Origin: Chitinibacter tainanensis DSM 15459
GTDB taxonomy: Bacteria; Pseudomonadota; Gammaproteobacteria; Burkholderiales; Chitinibacteraceae
Direction of reading: 5' to 3'
Length of the DNA: 64,000 bases
NCBI RefSeq assembly: GCF_000429785.1
Contig: NZ_AUCN01000009.1
Location: 62,001 to 126,000 of the forward strand
The notes beneath the pieces were generated by a model. That model saw nothing but the letters and a program-made list of their open reading frames with translations. It was not told the DNA's origin and made no database searches. Positions 16,941 to 25,342 of the stretch are shown piece after piece. Each line of letters starts with the position of its first letter. Positions within the stretch are counted from its first letter, which is position 1. A program made the translations under genes and the position numbers.

Positions 16941-18092
16941 ATGTCGGAGTGCAAGATGTTGAAGTGGAAGATCTCGCTGTTTCGCCCCGCCGTGCTGGCG
17001 GGTTGTCTGTTAAGTAGCCTCAGTGTGGGCACCTGGGCCGCCAGTGTGACCGATCTGGCCGGGCGCACGGTGGAAATCCCGGCCAAGATCGAGCGGATTA
17101 TCGTCGGTGAAGGCCGCATGCTGCCGAGTTTGGCGATTTTAGATCGCGAGCTGCCCGCGCAGCGCGTGGTGGGCATGCTGGGCGATTTCGAGCAGCTCGA
17201 CCCGGGCAGCTACGCCCAATACCGGCAGGTGTATCCCAAGCTCGATCAGATCGAGCGCCTGGGGCGCTCCAGCCAAAGCTTTAGCGTGGAAGAGGCCATT
17301 GCCCTGCAGCCGCAGTTGGCGATCTTTAGCCTGCGCGGCCACGGCCCTGATGTGAAAGACACCGCTACTTTGCAGCGGCTAAGCAAGGCCGGCGTGACGG
17401 TAGTGTATGTGGATTTCACCAAAGATCCACTCAAAAACACCGAGGCCAGCATCAGGGTATTGGGCCAGGTGCTCGGTAAACAAAAGGCTGCGGAGCAATA
17501 CCTCGAGTTTTATCGCAGCGAAATGGCCAAAGTGAGCGCGGGCCTGGCTAAGGTGAAACGCAAAACACCGATGTTCCTGGAAAGCCGCGTCGGGCTGGGA
17601 AATAGCTGCTGCGAAACGCTCACGCACGGCATGCTTGGCACCTTTGTCAGCGCTGCAGGGGGCGCCAATATCGCCGACCCGCTGGTGCCGGGCGCACACG
17701 GCACGGTTAGCCTGGAATTTTTGCTGCAAAGCCAGCCCGAAGTGTATATCGGCACCGGCATCGGCAACCCGATTACCGCCCGTGATCGCAATAGCCCCCG
17801 CATTGCGCTGGGCGCCGGCATTGATCGCGCTACCGCGCAGGCCAGCTTGCGCCATGCGCTCACGCGCCCGGGCTTTGCCCAGCTCAAAGCCGTGCAAACA
17901 GGCCGCGCGTATGCGATTTCGCATCACTTTAATTACAGCGCCGCCAATGTCGTGGCGGTGCAAGTGCTGGCCAAATGGCTGTATCCGGCCGAATTTGCCC
18001 AGCTGAACCCGCAGGCCACCTTGCAAACCTTCTTCCAGCGCTTCCAGCCAGTGCCACTGGCCGGCACCTACTGGATTGAGGCCGGCCAATGA
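16941..18092 (+). CDS. Periplasmic iron-siderophore binding protein (PF01497 type)
   Basis: A 383-residue protein with an N-terminal export signal (hydrophobic AVLAGCLLSSLSVGTWA). VTDLAGRTVEIPAKIERII is the usual first strand of FecB/FhuD-like type III binding proteins. Two lobes are joined by a long helix, and the second lobe includes HGTVSLEFLLQSQPEVYIG. LAGC could be read as a lipobox, but the preceding hydrophobic run is short, so cleavage after TWA is more likely. ATG 16941 has AAGGA at the right distance. It delivers the ferric chelate to the downstream permease; its TGA overlaps the permease ATG by 4 bp. Confidence 0.88.
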   Translation: MSECKMLKWKISLFRPAVLAGCLLSSLSVGTWAASVTDLAGRTVEIPAKIERIIVGEGRMLPSLAILDRELPAQRVVGMLGDFEQLDPGSYAQYRQVYPKLDQIERLGRSSQSFSVEEAIALQPQLAIFSLRGHGPDVKDTATLQRLSKAGVTVVYVDFTKDPLKNTEASIRVLGQVLGKQKAAEQYLEFYRSEMAKVSAGLAKVKRKTPMFLESRVGLGNSCCETLTHGMLGTFVSAAGGANIADPLVPGAHGTVSLEFLLQSQPEVYIGTGIGNPITARDRNSPRIALGAGIDRATAQASLRHALTRPGFAQLKAVQTGRAYAISHHFNYSAANVVAVQVLAKWLYPAEFAQLNPQATLQTFFQRFQPVPLAGTYWIEAGQ

Positions 18093-19177
18093 AGGCCGAA
18101 ACTGCCCAAATCGCTGCGGCCGCCTCCAGTACGGGGGCCGGGGTGGGGGAATTAGCCCGCCTGTATCGGCGGCAAAATCACTGGCGCTGGCTCTGCCTGC
18201 TGGGGCTGGGCGCGGCTTTGCTGCTCAGTTTGGCGGCCGATCTGGCCACCGGCAGCGCGCGCTATCCGCTGGCCACCGTGCTGGCGGGGCTGTTTGACCC
18301 TAGCGGGCTGGATGCCAGCTTGCGCGTGGTGATTTTTGATGTGCGCCTACCTTATGCGCTGATGGCGCTGGTGGTGGGCGGCGCGCTGGGCTTGGGGGGC
18401 GCGCAGCTGCAAACCGTGCTGAATAACCCGCTGGCCAGCCCGTTTACGCTGGGCGTCGCGGCGGCGGCCACCTTGGGCGCCTCGCTGGTGATCGTGTTTG
18501 AGCATCATTTGCCGCTGGTGCTGCCGCATGAAATCTTGCTGCCGGTGGGGGCCTTTGTGTTGGCGCTGGGCTCCACCGGACTGATCTTGCTGCTCAGCCG
18601 TGCGCATGGCGGCGGCAGCGATACGCTGGTGCTGTTTGGGATTGCGCTGTTGTTCGCGCTGGAAGCCTTGGTGTGGCTGCTGCAATTTCTGGCCGATGCC
18701 AATGCGCTGGAGCAGATTGTGTTCTGGTCGATGGGCAATCTGGGCCGCGCCACGCTCACCCATGTGCTGATTGTGGCGGTAGCGCTGCTGTTGGGGCTGA
18801 TTAGCGCGATGCGCCGGGCCTGGGCGCTAACGCTGCTGTGCAGCGGCCCGCTGCAGGCGGCGAGCCTGGGGGTGCAGGTGGATAAGCTCAGCTGGCGGGT
18901 GCTGTTGGAGGTGAGTCTGCTCACCGCCGTGGCGCTGGCTTTTGTGGGCACCATTGGCTTTGTGGGGCTGGTGGGGCCGCACATTGCTCGCCTCTTGGTC
19001 GGTGAGCAGCATCGCTACTTTTTGCCCGCCAGTGTGCTGTGTGGCGCGCTGATGCTGTCGCTGGCGTCGCTGGCCAGCAAGGCGCTGGTGCCGGGCTTGG
19101 TGATCCCGATCGGCATCGTTACCGCGCTGGTCGGGGTGCCGGTATTGATTGCGCTGATTTTGCGGCGGAGGGCCTAG
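18089..19177 (+). CDS. FecCD-type iron-siderophore ABC permease
   Basis: A 362-residue polytopic protein with about ten membrane helices. FecCD family signatures are DVRLPYALMALVVGGALGLG-like segments near residue 85, NNPLASPFTLG, and GTIGFVGLVGPHIARLLVG, which contains the ATPase-contacting loop. It carries the ferric chelate across the inner membrane as a homodimer, as no second permease gene is present. It overlaps the binding protein by 4 bp and precedes the ATPase by 3 bp. Confidence 0.93.
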   Translation: MKAETAQIAAAASSTGAGVGELARLYRRQNHWRWLCLLGLGAALLLSLAADLATGSARYPLATVLAGLFDPSGLDASLRVVIFDVRLPYALMALVVGGALGLGGAQLQTVLNNPLASPFTLGVAAAATLGASLVIVFEHHLPLVLPHEILLPVGAFVLALGSTGLILLLSRAHGGGSDTLVLFGIALLFALEALVWLLQFLADANALEQIVFWSMGNLGRATLTHVLIVAVALLLGLISAMRRAWALTLLCSGPLQAASLGVQVDKLSWRVLLEVSLLTAVALAFVGTIGFVGLVGPHIARLLVGEQHRYFLPASVLCGALMLSLASLASKALVPGLVIPIGIVTALVGVPVLIALILRRRA

Positions 19178-19180
19178 GGT

Positions 19181-19951
19181 ATGAGTCTGCAGATCAATGA
19201 TTTACAGGTGATCCGGGGGCATACCCGCACTATTGATGGTTTGGATCTGGCGCCCTTGCCGGCCGGTAGTGTTACCGCGCTGATCGGCCCCAATGGCGCG
19301 GGCAAATCCACGCTGATTCACGCCATTGCCGGCCTCTTGCCCGCGCGCGGGCAGCTGAGCCTGCATGGCCAGCCGCTGGCCACGCTGAGCCCGGTGGCGC
19401 GCAGCCGGCTGGTGGGCTTATTGCCGCAAACCCTGCCGCAAGCGGCGGGGCTGACGGTGTATGAGTTGCTGCTGGGCGGTTTGCTCACCGGCGGCCTCAG
19501 CCGCGCCGAGGCCGAAGCGCGCATCGAGCATTATCTGGCCAGCTTGCAGCTCACCCCGCTGGCCATGCGGCCACTGGCTACTTTGTCGGGTGGGCAACGG
19601 CAAATGGTGGCGCTGGCGCAATTGCTGGCGCGTCAGCCGGCGTTGCTATTGCTGGATGAGCCCAATAGCGCGCTGGATTTGCACTGGCAGCTGGCGTTGG
19701 TGGAGGCGATCCGCAACGACGCCCGCGAGCGCGGCAGCATTGCGCTCTTGGCGCTGCATGATCTGAATCTGGCGCTGCGCTGCTGCGAGCGGCTGATTGT
19801 GCTGGATGGCGGCCAGTGTGTGGCCGATGGCCCGCCGCTCTCGGTGCTGAGCCCCGCGCTGCTGGCGCAGGTGTATGGCATTCATGGCCGGGTGGAAGCT
19901 TGCTCGCAAGGCCGGCCGATTTTTGTGCTCGACCAATTGGTTCGCGCCTAA
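19181..19951 (+). CDS. Iron-siderophore ABC transporter ATP-binding protein
   Basis: A 256-residue FecE/FhuC-type ATPase with Walker A GPNGAGKST, signature LSGGQRQM, Walker B LLLLDEP and switch histidine in ALHDLNLALRCC. All catalytic residues are present. It energises the FecCD-type permease encoded just upstream. The ATG follows the permease stop after 3 bp, and the DUF2218 gene follows after 18 bp, so the locus reads as one transcription unit. Confidence 0.94.
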   Translation: MSLQINDLQVIRGHTRTIDGLDLAPLPAGSVTALIGPNGAGKSTLIHAIAGLLPARGQLSLHGQPLATLSPVARSRLVGLLPQTLPQAAGLTVYELLLGGLLTGGLSRAEAEARIEHYLASLQLTPLAMRPLATLSGGQRQMVALAQLLARQPALLLLDEPNSALDLHWQLALVEAIRNDARERGSIALLALHDLNLALRCCERLIVLDGGQCVADGPPLSVLSPALLAQVYGIHGRVEACSQGRPIFVLDQLVRA

Positions 19952-19969
19952 CTAAAGGATAAATACCCC

Positions 19970-20278
19970 ATGACTGTAATTACCTCTAGCCAAGTTAATA
20001 CCGAGCTTGGCAAGCAATACCTCTTTAAACTCTGTAAACATTTCGCCCGCAAGATCCCGGTGGAGTTTAGCGAAACAGAGGGCGTAGCCCAATTTGGCCA
20101 GCCCGAGCGCCCGCTGGGGCAGGTGGAATTTAACGCCGACGCCGAGCACCTGCGCTTTACCGTGCGCGCCACCGATGAAGCCGCCGCCCGCCAGTTGCAA
20201 GCGGTGGTGGAAAGCCACCTGCAACTGATGCGCAAAGCCGAAAACCCGGCGCTGGATTGGCAGCCCGTGGCGGCGTAA
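19970..20278 (+). CDS. DUF2218 family protein of the siderophore locus
   Basis: A small cytosolic protein of 102 residues. YLFKLCKHFARKIPVEF near the N-terminus and VVESHLQLM with a following LDW near the C-terminus match the DUF2218 pattern, a family often found with siderophore or iron transport genes. The role is unknown; handling of the ferric chelate after import is a guess. The start has AAGGATAAAT upstream. It is the last gene of the uptake cluster and converges on the CE2 esterase gene. Confidence 0.75.
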   Translation: MTVITSSQVNTELGKQYLFKLCKHFARKIPVEFSETEGVAQFGQPERPLGQVEFNADAEHLRFTVRATDEAAARQLQAVVESHLQLMRKAENPALDWQPVAA

Positions 20279-20296
20279 AGCGTGTAGCCGCGGGGC

Positions 20297-21394
20297 TTAC
20301 CAACTCAGCGGCAGGCCCTTGATGGTGTCCAGTAGCTGTTGTGCCACTTGCTGATGATCGGCGAGGTTGGGGTGCCATTGGCAGGCGGTGAGTTGCATCG
20401 GGTCGAGGTCGAGGTAGTGCAGGCGGGTATTGCCCGCCGCTTGCTCGGCCGCGAGCACGGCTTGCACGTTCGGGCGTTGCTGGTCATCGGGCCAGAGTTT
20501 CATCGCCAGCATAATGATCTGCGGCTGGCCGTAGCGGCTGTTGAGCTCTTTGATCAGCTGGCGATAGGCGGCTTGAAAATCGGTGGCGCGTTGGGCAGTG
20601 CTGCGCTTTTCACCCGGGTTGACCGGGGTAGAAAAATCGTTAATCCCCAGCCCAATCACCACCAGCTGCGGTTTCCAGCCGGTTTCGGCTGGGCTGCCCG
20701 GCGTGCTGCCAGGCTCGGTGTGCAGGCGGCGGGCGTAGAAGGTGCGAAAATCCCGATCGGGCAGATTGCCATTCCAGTTGCGAATCAGCCCCATGCCCGA
20801 CATGGCATTGGTTTGCCATTGTGCGTTCAGGCTGCGGGCAACTTTGACTGCAAAGCCTTGGGTAATGTCAGTGCCCGCGGCGATGGCGCTGTCGGGGCAA
20901 TCGCGGCGGGTGGTGAGATTGGCTAGCGCAGCGGTGAATGAGTCACCAATAAATTCGATTTGCCGGCTGGGCGCCGCCGGTGCTGGCAGCCATTGGCCTT
21001 GCTCCAGCGTAAAGCCATACACCTGGCCGACGTATTCGGGCGTTTCATTGCGGCGTATCAGCGCCACCGTGTGCTCGCCGGCGGGTAAATCGCGCAGCCA
21101 TACCGTGCGTTTACCGCGAGCGGGCTCGATTTGCAGCTTGGGCTGGCCGTCGATTTCCAGTACGTAATAGCTCGATTCGTCTTTTAGCACCACGCCCACT
21201 GCGCTGCCTTTAAAGCGCGCACTCAGCGTCACACCGGGCCAGGTGGTTTGATAGGCATCGCCGCTTTTTTGCCAGCGGCCGGCGAGGGTATAGCTGGGGG
21301 TGTCAGGATTCGTTGGCGTCGCGGCTGGGGCCGCCTGAGTATGCAGGGCCAGGCTGCTGAGCGCGGCCAGCGCGAGGGCGCGAGTGGGGTGCAT
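20297..21394 (-). CDS. Secreted SGNH esterase, carbohydrate esterase family 2-like
   Basis: A 365-residue protein with a signal peptide (LSSLALHTQA). The N-terminal beta-sandwich (about 30-135) contains ESSYYVLEIDG. The SGNH hydrolase domain follows (about 145-365) with the nucleophile in EFIGDSFT, GLGIND and the histidine in CQWHPNLADHQ. This two-domain arrangement is that of CE2 acetyl-xylan/acetyl-glucan esterases, which deacetylate polysaccharides in the periplasm or medium. It is transcribed convergently to the iron locus and is probably unrelated to it. Confidence 0.85.
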   Translation of the reverse strand: MHPTRALALAALSSLALHTQAAPAATPTNPDTPSYTLAGRWQKSGDAYQTTWPGVTLSARFKGSAVGVVLKDESSYYVLEIDGQPKLQIEPARGKRTVWLRDLPAGEHTVALIRRNETPEYVGQVYGFTLEQGQWLPAPAAPSRQIEFIGDSFTAALANLTTRRDCPDSAIAAGTDITQGFAVKVARSLNAQWQTNAMSGMGLIRNWNGNLPDRDFRTFYARRLHTEPGSTPGSPAETGWKPQLVVIGLGINDFSTPVNPGEKRSTAQRATDFQAAYRQLIKELNSRYGQPQIIMLAMKLWPDDQQRPNVQAVLAAEQAAGNTRLHYLDLDPMQLTACQWHPNLADHQQVAQQLLDTIKGLPLSW

Positions 21395-21536
21395 GGGTCA
21401 TCCTCCTTGGTATTGTGCGTCGATTGTACGGCGCGGGAGGGGGCGCGTCCTTGTCGGAATCTGGCTTGGGATTTGTCCGAATCTTGCCTTGGCGATTTGG
21501 CGGCGTGCGACGAGTGACGCTTGGCAAATCTCTAAA

Positions 21537-21586
21537 GGGGTATATGCGTGTAGGCTTTGTCAGGAAAAGCTTGTGGGGTAATACCC
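21537..21586. repeat. GGGGTATA element copy 4
   Basis: A 50-bp copy starting GGGGTATATGCGTGTAGGC and ending GGGGTAATACCC, the most typical member together with copy 1. It lies in the 250-bp region between the esterase and pirin genes, about 60 bp beyond the pirin stop codon. Confidence 0.65.
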
Positions 21587-21644
21587 AAATGAGTATGCCC
21601 CGGCGGGGCCGGGGCATCAGCGGTGATTAGCGCCAAGGGGCGAA

Positions 21645-22343
21645 TCAGAATAAATCAAATACCAGCACTTCGGCTTGCTGCCCGTGTTGCAAGCTCAGCT
21701 GTGCTTCCTGCGTGAGCATGGCCGCATCGCCGGCCTGCAAGACCACGCCATTCACTTCCAGCTGGCCGCGCGCCACGTGTACATACTGCTTGCGCCCGGC
21801 GGGTAGCGCTTGCACCAGCGCTTCATCGCCATCAAATAGGCCTACATACAGGCGTACATCCTGATGAATCAGTACCGAGCCTTGTTCGGCATCGGGGCTG
21901 GCCACCAGCCGCAGCTGGCCGCGTTTTTCCGCCTCGGCAAAGATCTTTTCCTCGTATGAAGGGGCAATGCCTTTCACGCCCGGCATAATCCAGATCTGCA
22001 GCAGATGCGTCTCTTCGCTCTGGCTGGGGTTGAATTCACTGTGGCGCACGCCCGTGCCGGCGCTCATGCGCTGCACATTGCCCGGGCGGATAATCGAGCC
22101 ATTGCCCATGCTATCGCGGTGCTCAATCGCCCCGGCCAGCACATAGGTAATGATCTCCATATCCTGATGCGGGTGCATACCAAAGCCCATGCCGGGGGCG
22201 ATGCGGTCATCGTTGATCACCCGCAAAGCGCCAAAATGCATATGCGCCGGATCATAGTATTCGGCAAACGAGAAGCTGAAGTGTGAATCCAGCCAGCCGT
22301 GGTTGGCATGGCCGCGTTCGTCCGCTTTGCGTAGGGTAATCAT
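21645..22343 (-). CDS. Pirin family protein (YhhW-like bicupin)
   Basis: A 232-residue bicupin. Metal ligands in the N-terminal cupin are HMHFGALRV and GFGMHPHQDMEI, followed by GTGVRHSEFN. This is the layout of E. coli YhhW, a quercetin 2,3-dioxygenase-like protein of unclear physiological substrate. ATG 22343 (MITLRKADERGH) has GGAGCTC upstream; the ORF continues upstream into the divergent promoter region and is not used. It is divergent from a LysR-type regulator, a common pairing. Confidence 0.9.
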   Translation of the reverse strand: MITLRKADERGHANHGWLDSHFSFSFAEYYDPAHMHFGALRVINDDRIAPGMGFGMHPHQDMEIITYVLAGAIEHRDSMGNGSIIRPGNVQRMSAGTGVRHSEFNPSQSEETHLLQIWIMPGVKGIAPSYEEKIFAEAEKRGQLRLVASPDAEQGSVLIHQDVRLYVGLFDGDEALVQALPAGRKQYVHVARGQLEVNGVVLQAGDAAMLTQEAQLSLQHGQQAEVLVFDLF

Positions 22344-22357
22344 CGTGAGCTCCTTCA

Positions 22358-22369
22358 ATTCATTTGAAT
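22358..22369. promoter_or_regulatory. Possible operator between the pirin and LysR genes
   Basis: ATTCATTTGAAT has 5-bp inverted arms around TT, about 15 bp upstream of the pirin start and in the pirin/lysR divergent region. The size fits the T-N11-A type of LysR-family sites. Position and symmetry are the only evidence. Confidence 0.3.
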
Positions 22370-22453
22370 GGTGTATGCCATAATAAGCTTGCCCTTGGGC
22401 CATTGATAGCCAAAAGATCTGCCCAAATCATTCAAAAAATCGGAATAAGCCCC

Positions 22454-23365
22454 ATGCTGCGTTTAAGTCTGGAAGCCCTCGAAATTCTCGACGCGATTGC
22501 CCGCCGTGGCAGCTTTGCCGCCGCCGCCGAGGAAGTCCACCGTGTGCCCTCCGCCGTTACCTATATGGTGCGCAAGCTGGAAGACGATATGGGCGTGCAG
22601 ATTTTTGATCGCAGCGGCCATCGCGCCCAGCTCACCGCCGCCGGGCAAGAGCTGCTGAACGAAGGGCGGCATTTGCTGCGCGCCGCCAATGAGCTGGAAT
22701 GCCGGATCAAACGTGTGGCTACCGGCTGGGAAACCGAGCTGGGCATTGCTGTGGATACCATTATTCCGCTGGAGCTGCTGTACCCGCTGCTGCGCGAGTT
22801 TGATGCGCTGCAATCGGGCACCCGCATCCGGTTTTTGCATGAAGCACTGGGCGGCACTTGGGAAGCGCTGCTGGATCGGCGCGCCGATATTGTGATTGGC
22901 GCCATCGCGCAAGGGCCGGCGGGTGGCGGGTATTCCACCCATGTGCTGGGCGATTTTCGCTCGGTCTTTGTGATTTCGCCGCAGCATCCGCTGGCCGAGA
23001 GCCCAGAGCCGCTGGCCCCGCAAACCATTATGCAACACCGCGCGGTGGTGATACCCGATAGCGCCCGCCAGCTCACCAAGCATTCCTTCAATATTTTATC
23101 CGGGCAGGAAATGCTGCACGTGCCCGATATGCGGCAAAAAACCCTTGCCCAAGTCGCCGCGCTGGGCTGTGGCTATTTACCGCTGGCCTGGGCCAAACCG
23201 TATCTCGCCAGCGGTGAGCTCATCACCAAAGCCGTAGCCGAAGTACAGCCGCATGTGCGGCTCTGCCATGCTTGGCGCAGCCAGGACGCCGGCCAAGCGC
23301 TGAAATGGTGGGTTGATGCACTCACTAGCGATCAGACAATTCGCCAATGGTTGCAGGCGGGCTGA
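22454..23365 (+). CDS. LysR-family transcriptional regulator
   Basis: A 303-residue regulator. The winged helix-turn-helix covers about 1-60 (ALEILDAIARRGSFAAAAEE, VTYMVRKLEDDMGVQIFDR), and the rest is a two-lobe effector-binding domain. ATG 22454 begins at the usual LysR start; the ORF upstream overlaps the pirin promoter. It is divergent from the pirin gene and is its likely regulator. The effector is unknown. Confidence 0.9.
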   Translation: MLRLSLEALEILDAIARRGSFAAAAEEVHRVPSAVTYMVRKLEDDMGVQIFDRSGHRAQLTAAGQELLNEGRHLLRAANELECRIKRVATGWETELGIAVDTIIPLELLYPLLREFDALQSGTRIRFLHEALGGTWEALLDRRADIVIGAIAQGPAGGGYSTHVLGDFRSVFVISPQHPLAESPEPLAPQTIMQHRAVVIPDSARQLTKHSFNILSGQEMLHVPDMRQKTLAQVAALGCGYLPLAWAKPYLASGELITKAVAEVQPHVRLCHAWRSQDAGQALKWWVDALTSDQTIRQWLQAG

Positions 23366-23406
23366 TGGCTTCGTCGGTTCAAGGTTACCAGCAGGCCATG
23401 CCCTAA

Positions 23407-23754
23407 TTATTCGTGCAGACTATCCGCCGCCACATACACCCAGGCTTCACCACTGGTGCTCAGTGCTGCGGCGACGCGGCGGTAGGCGTCGACTTCGTAG
23501 CGGTCGGCGTGGGCGAGCTCGGCGTCGCTGATCTCAAATACGGTGCCACTCACTTGGGCGGCGGGGTCGCCGGTGTAGCGCAAAATCGGGTGGTGAGTCT
23601 TGCCGCTGGTGCGGACAACTTCTGGATCATCAATCGCCACCATAGTCTGGCTGTAGCCCACAATCGCGCTGGCTTGGCCGCTGAGTATTCGGCCAAAGGT
23701 GGCCAGTTGCACATTCTCTTGCTGCAAAGTGCCATAGGAAAACAGTCGGGGCAT
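23407..23754 (-). CDS. Gamma-glutamylcyclotransferase-like (AIG2) protein
   Basis: A 115-residue protein. MPRLFSYGTLQQENVQ is the canonical YGTLR-like start of the GGCT/AIG2 fold, and the likely catalytic glutamate lies in RYEVDAYRRV near residue 88. Family members release 5-oxoproline from gamma-glutamyl peptides or amines, or are uncharacterised. ATG 23754 fits the fold; the longer ORF upstream is rejected. Confidence 0.85.
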   Translation of the reverse strand: MPRLFSYGTLQQENVQLATFGRILSGQASAIVGYSQTMVAIDDPEVVRTSGKTHHPILRYTGDPAAQVSGTVFEISDAELAHADRYEVDAYRRVAAALSTSGEAWVYVAADSLHE

Positions 23755-23842
23755 ATTGGGCTCACTCTTGGTAGGGTGAGGCCAATTTAGCTTTGGCCGT
23801 AGGAAGCGACAAGTGACAGTCGGCAGGGGTACAGTTTTGGTA

Positions 23843-23890
23843 GGGGTATAAGCAAAGAGCCATTGCATGGCAATGGCTCTGGGGTAATAC
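23843..23890. repeat. GGGGTATA element copy 5, with a 10-bp inner hairpin
   Basis: A 48-bp copy starting GGGGTATAAGC and ending GGGGTAATAC, enclosing AGAGCCATTG / CAATGGCTCT (10-bp stem) around CATGG. Another GGGGGTATAT box follows at 23895-23904. It lies just beyond the yqhA stop codon. Confidence 0.65.
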
Positions 23891-23914
23891 ATGTGGGGGT
23901 ATATCGGGCGCTGT

Positions 23915-24445
23915 TTAGTGTGATGGGTGGCTGACCGAGTGCAGTAGTTTGTCGGTGTAGGCCAGCGCCGCGGCGGAAATCAGGAAGGCCAGATGGATAA
24001 TCACCTGCCATTTCATTTGTGATTCGGGCAGCTGGCCGGCATTGATAAAGGTTTGCAGCAGGTGAATCGACGAAATACTGATAATCGCCATGCTGAGTTT
24101 AACTTTCAGTACGGTGGCGTTCACATGATCGAGCCACTCGGGCTGATCGGGGTGGCGATCGATACGCAGACGGGAAACGAACGTCTCGTAGCCGCCGACG
24201 GTGACCATCAGCAGCAGATTGGCAATCATCACCACATCAATCAGGCCCAGCACGGCCAACATAATCTGGGTTTCGCTCAGCGAGCCGAGATTGAGCATCA
24301 TGCTGGTGAGGCCGGCCAGAAATTTGTAGGCATACACCCCTTGCACCACGATCAGGCCCAGATAGATCGGCAATTGCAGCCAGCGGCTACCAAAAATAAT
24401 TTTGCCCAGCAGCGGGGTGGCTTGATTGGTTTCTTGTTCTTGCAT
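23915..24445 (-). CDS. YqhA family inner-membrane protein (UPF0114)
   Basis: A 176-residue protein with about four membrane helices. Conserved family features include [17 protein letters not shown] near the start, [19 protein letters not shown] in the middle and [18 protein letters not shown] in the third helix. Function is unknown across the family. It lies between two terminator-like structures and is probably monocistronic. Confidence 0.9.
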   Translation of the reverse strand: MQEQETNQATPLLGKIIFGSRWLQLPIYLGLIVVQGVYAYKFLAGLTSMMLNLGSLSETQIMLAVLGLIDVVMIANLLLMVTVGGYETFVSRLRIDRHPDQPEWLDHVNATVLKVKLSMAIISISSIHLLQTFINAGQLPESQMKWQVIIHLAFLISAAALAYTDKLLHSVSHPSH

Positions 24446-24520
24446 GCAAGGCGTCCTCGTGATTCTGATTGCGGCCCGTATTGTCGCCTTTGGCGGCGGC
24501 TGGCGGCAAGCGCAGGCAGA

Positions 24521-24545
24521 AAAAAACCCCTGCCTTAGCAGGGGT
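24521..24545 (-). terminator. Rho-independent terminator downstream of yceI
   Basis: ACCCCTGC / GCAGGGGT stem with loop CTTA. On the reverse strand it is followed by a seven-base T run, so it ends leftward transcripts from the yceI-b561 cluster. Confidence 0.82.
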
Positions 24546-24643
24546 CAGGCTGCGGACAAAATGGGGGAACAATCTATTTCAAGTCTCGGCCAAGCCGAGC
24601 CTAGGAAATAAAGGCGTTTAATCTGCAGCCTTGATGTTCTATT

Positions 24644-24693
24644 CCCACCCCTCCCGGCCCCTCCTTGAGGGGCGCCTCGCTTCGCGAGTGGGG
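24644..24693. repeat. Cloverleaf-like hairpin element (REP-like candidate)
   Basis: Outer arms CCCA / TGGG enclose two perfect hairpins: GCCCCTC-CTT-GAGGGGC (24657-24673) and CTCGC-TTC-GCGAG (24676-24688). A single copy is seen here, so calling it a dispersed repeat is a guess from its compact form. Confidence 0.35.
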
Positions 24694-24708
24694 TTTGTCA
24701 GCAATCTG

Positions 24709-24730
24709 AACCCCTGCCGTAGCAGGGGTT
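24709..24730. repeat. Second copy of the CCCCTGC hairpin
   Basis: AACCCCTGC / GCAGGGGTT with loop CGTA. The stem is the same as in the terminator at 24526-24545 but lacks a T run. It lies 16 bp beyond the yceI stop codon. Confidence 0.5.
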
Positions 24731-24745
24731 GTAGGGAGAGGCAGC

Positions 24746-25306
24746 TTATTTGCTGGCTTCAACCTGAATGCGCAGTGTGACTTCATCACCCACGGCTGGC
24801 ACATAGGCTTTCATGCCAAAGTCGCTGCGTTTGATGGTGGCCACCGCATCTGCACCGCAAGCTGGTTTTTTGCTCATTGGGTGTGGCGCGCATTTGAAAT
24901 TAGTGACGTTCAGAGTCAGTGGCTTGGTCACGCCCAGCAGGGTGAAATCACCGCTCACGCTCACCAGTTTGTCGCCTTCAAATTTGAAGTTATTGCTTTT
25001 GAAGGTCATGGCTGGGAATTTGCTCACGTTGAAGAAATCTTCGCCCTTCAAGTGGTTGTCACGCGCTTCCCAACCGGTGCGCAGGCTAGCGGCATCAATG
25101 CTGATGTCGGCGCTGCCAGTTTTTTTTGCGGTATCCAGGGTGATGGTACCGCTGGTTTTTTCGAAATTGCCGCGCTGGGTTGAGTAGCCCAGGTGGTTGA
25201 TTTCAAAGCTGGCATAGGTGTGTGATGGGTCGATTTTATAGGTATCGGCCGCTTGTGCACCAATAGCTGCTACCGACAGTACAGACGCCAAAATCAGTTG
25301 TTTCAT
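24746..25306 (-). CDS. YceI family periplasmic protein
   Basis: A 186-residue protein with a signal peptide (ASVLSVAAIGAQA) and a lipocalin-like YceI domain: YKIDPSHTYASFEINHLG, then GTITLDTAKKTGSADISI and LNVTNFKC. YceI proteins bind polyisoprenoids or hydrophobic small molecules in the periplasm. A second yceI gene and a cytochrome b561 gene follow upstream on the same strand, the classic yceI-b561 arrangement. Its ATG is 36 bp from the neighbouring stop. Confidence 0.93.
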   Translation of the reverse strand: MKQLILASVLSVAAIGAQAADTYKIDPSHTYASFEINHLGYSTQRGNFEKTSGTITLDTAKKTGSADISIDAASLRTGWEARDNHLKGEDFFNVSKFPAMTFKSNNFKFEGDKLVSVSGDFTLLGVTKPLTLNVTNFKCAPHPMSKKPACGADAVATIKRSDFGMKAYVPAVGDEVTLRIQVEASK

Positions 25307-25342
25307 GAGTAATACTCCTAGTGGGTATGGGTTGAAATGCTT

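Larger units (their letters stand above)
24446..24745. other. Hairpin-rich intergenic region between yqhA and yceI
   Basis: A 300-bp region with three structures: a terminator (24521-24545), a cloverleaf-like element (24644-24693) and a second copy of the ACCCCTGC/GCAGGGGT hairpin (24709-24730). No ORF is supported. Confidence 0.6.

Noticed and set aside
16941-17060. Lipoprotein signal (LAGC) in the siderophore-binding protein
   Set aside because: The hydrophobic run before the cysteine is too short; a standard signal peptidase I site (TWA) fits better.
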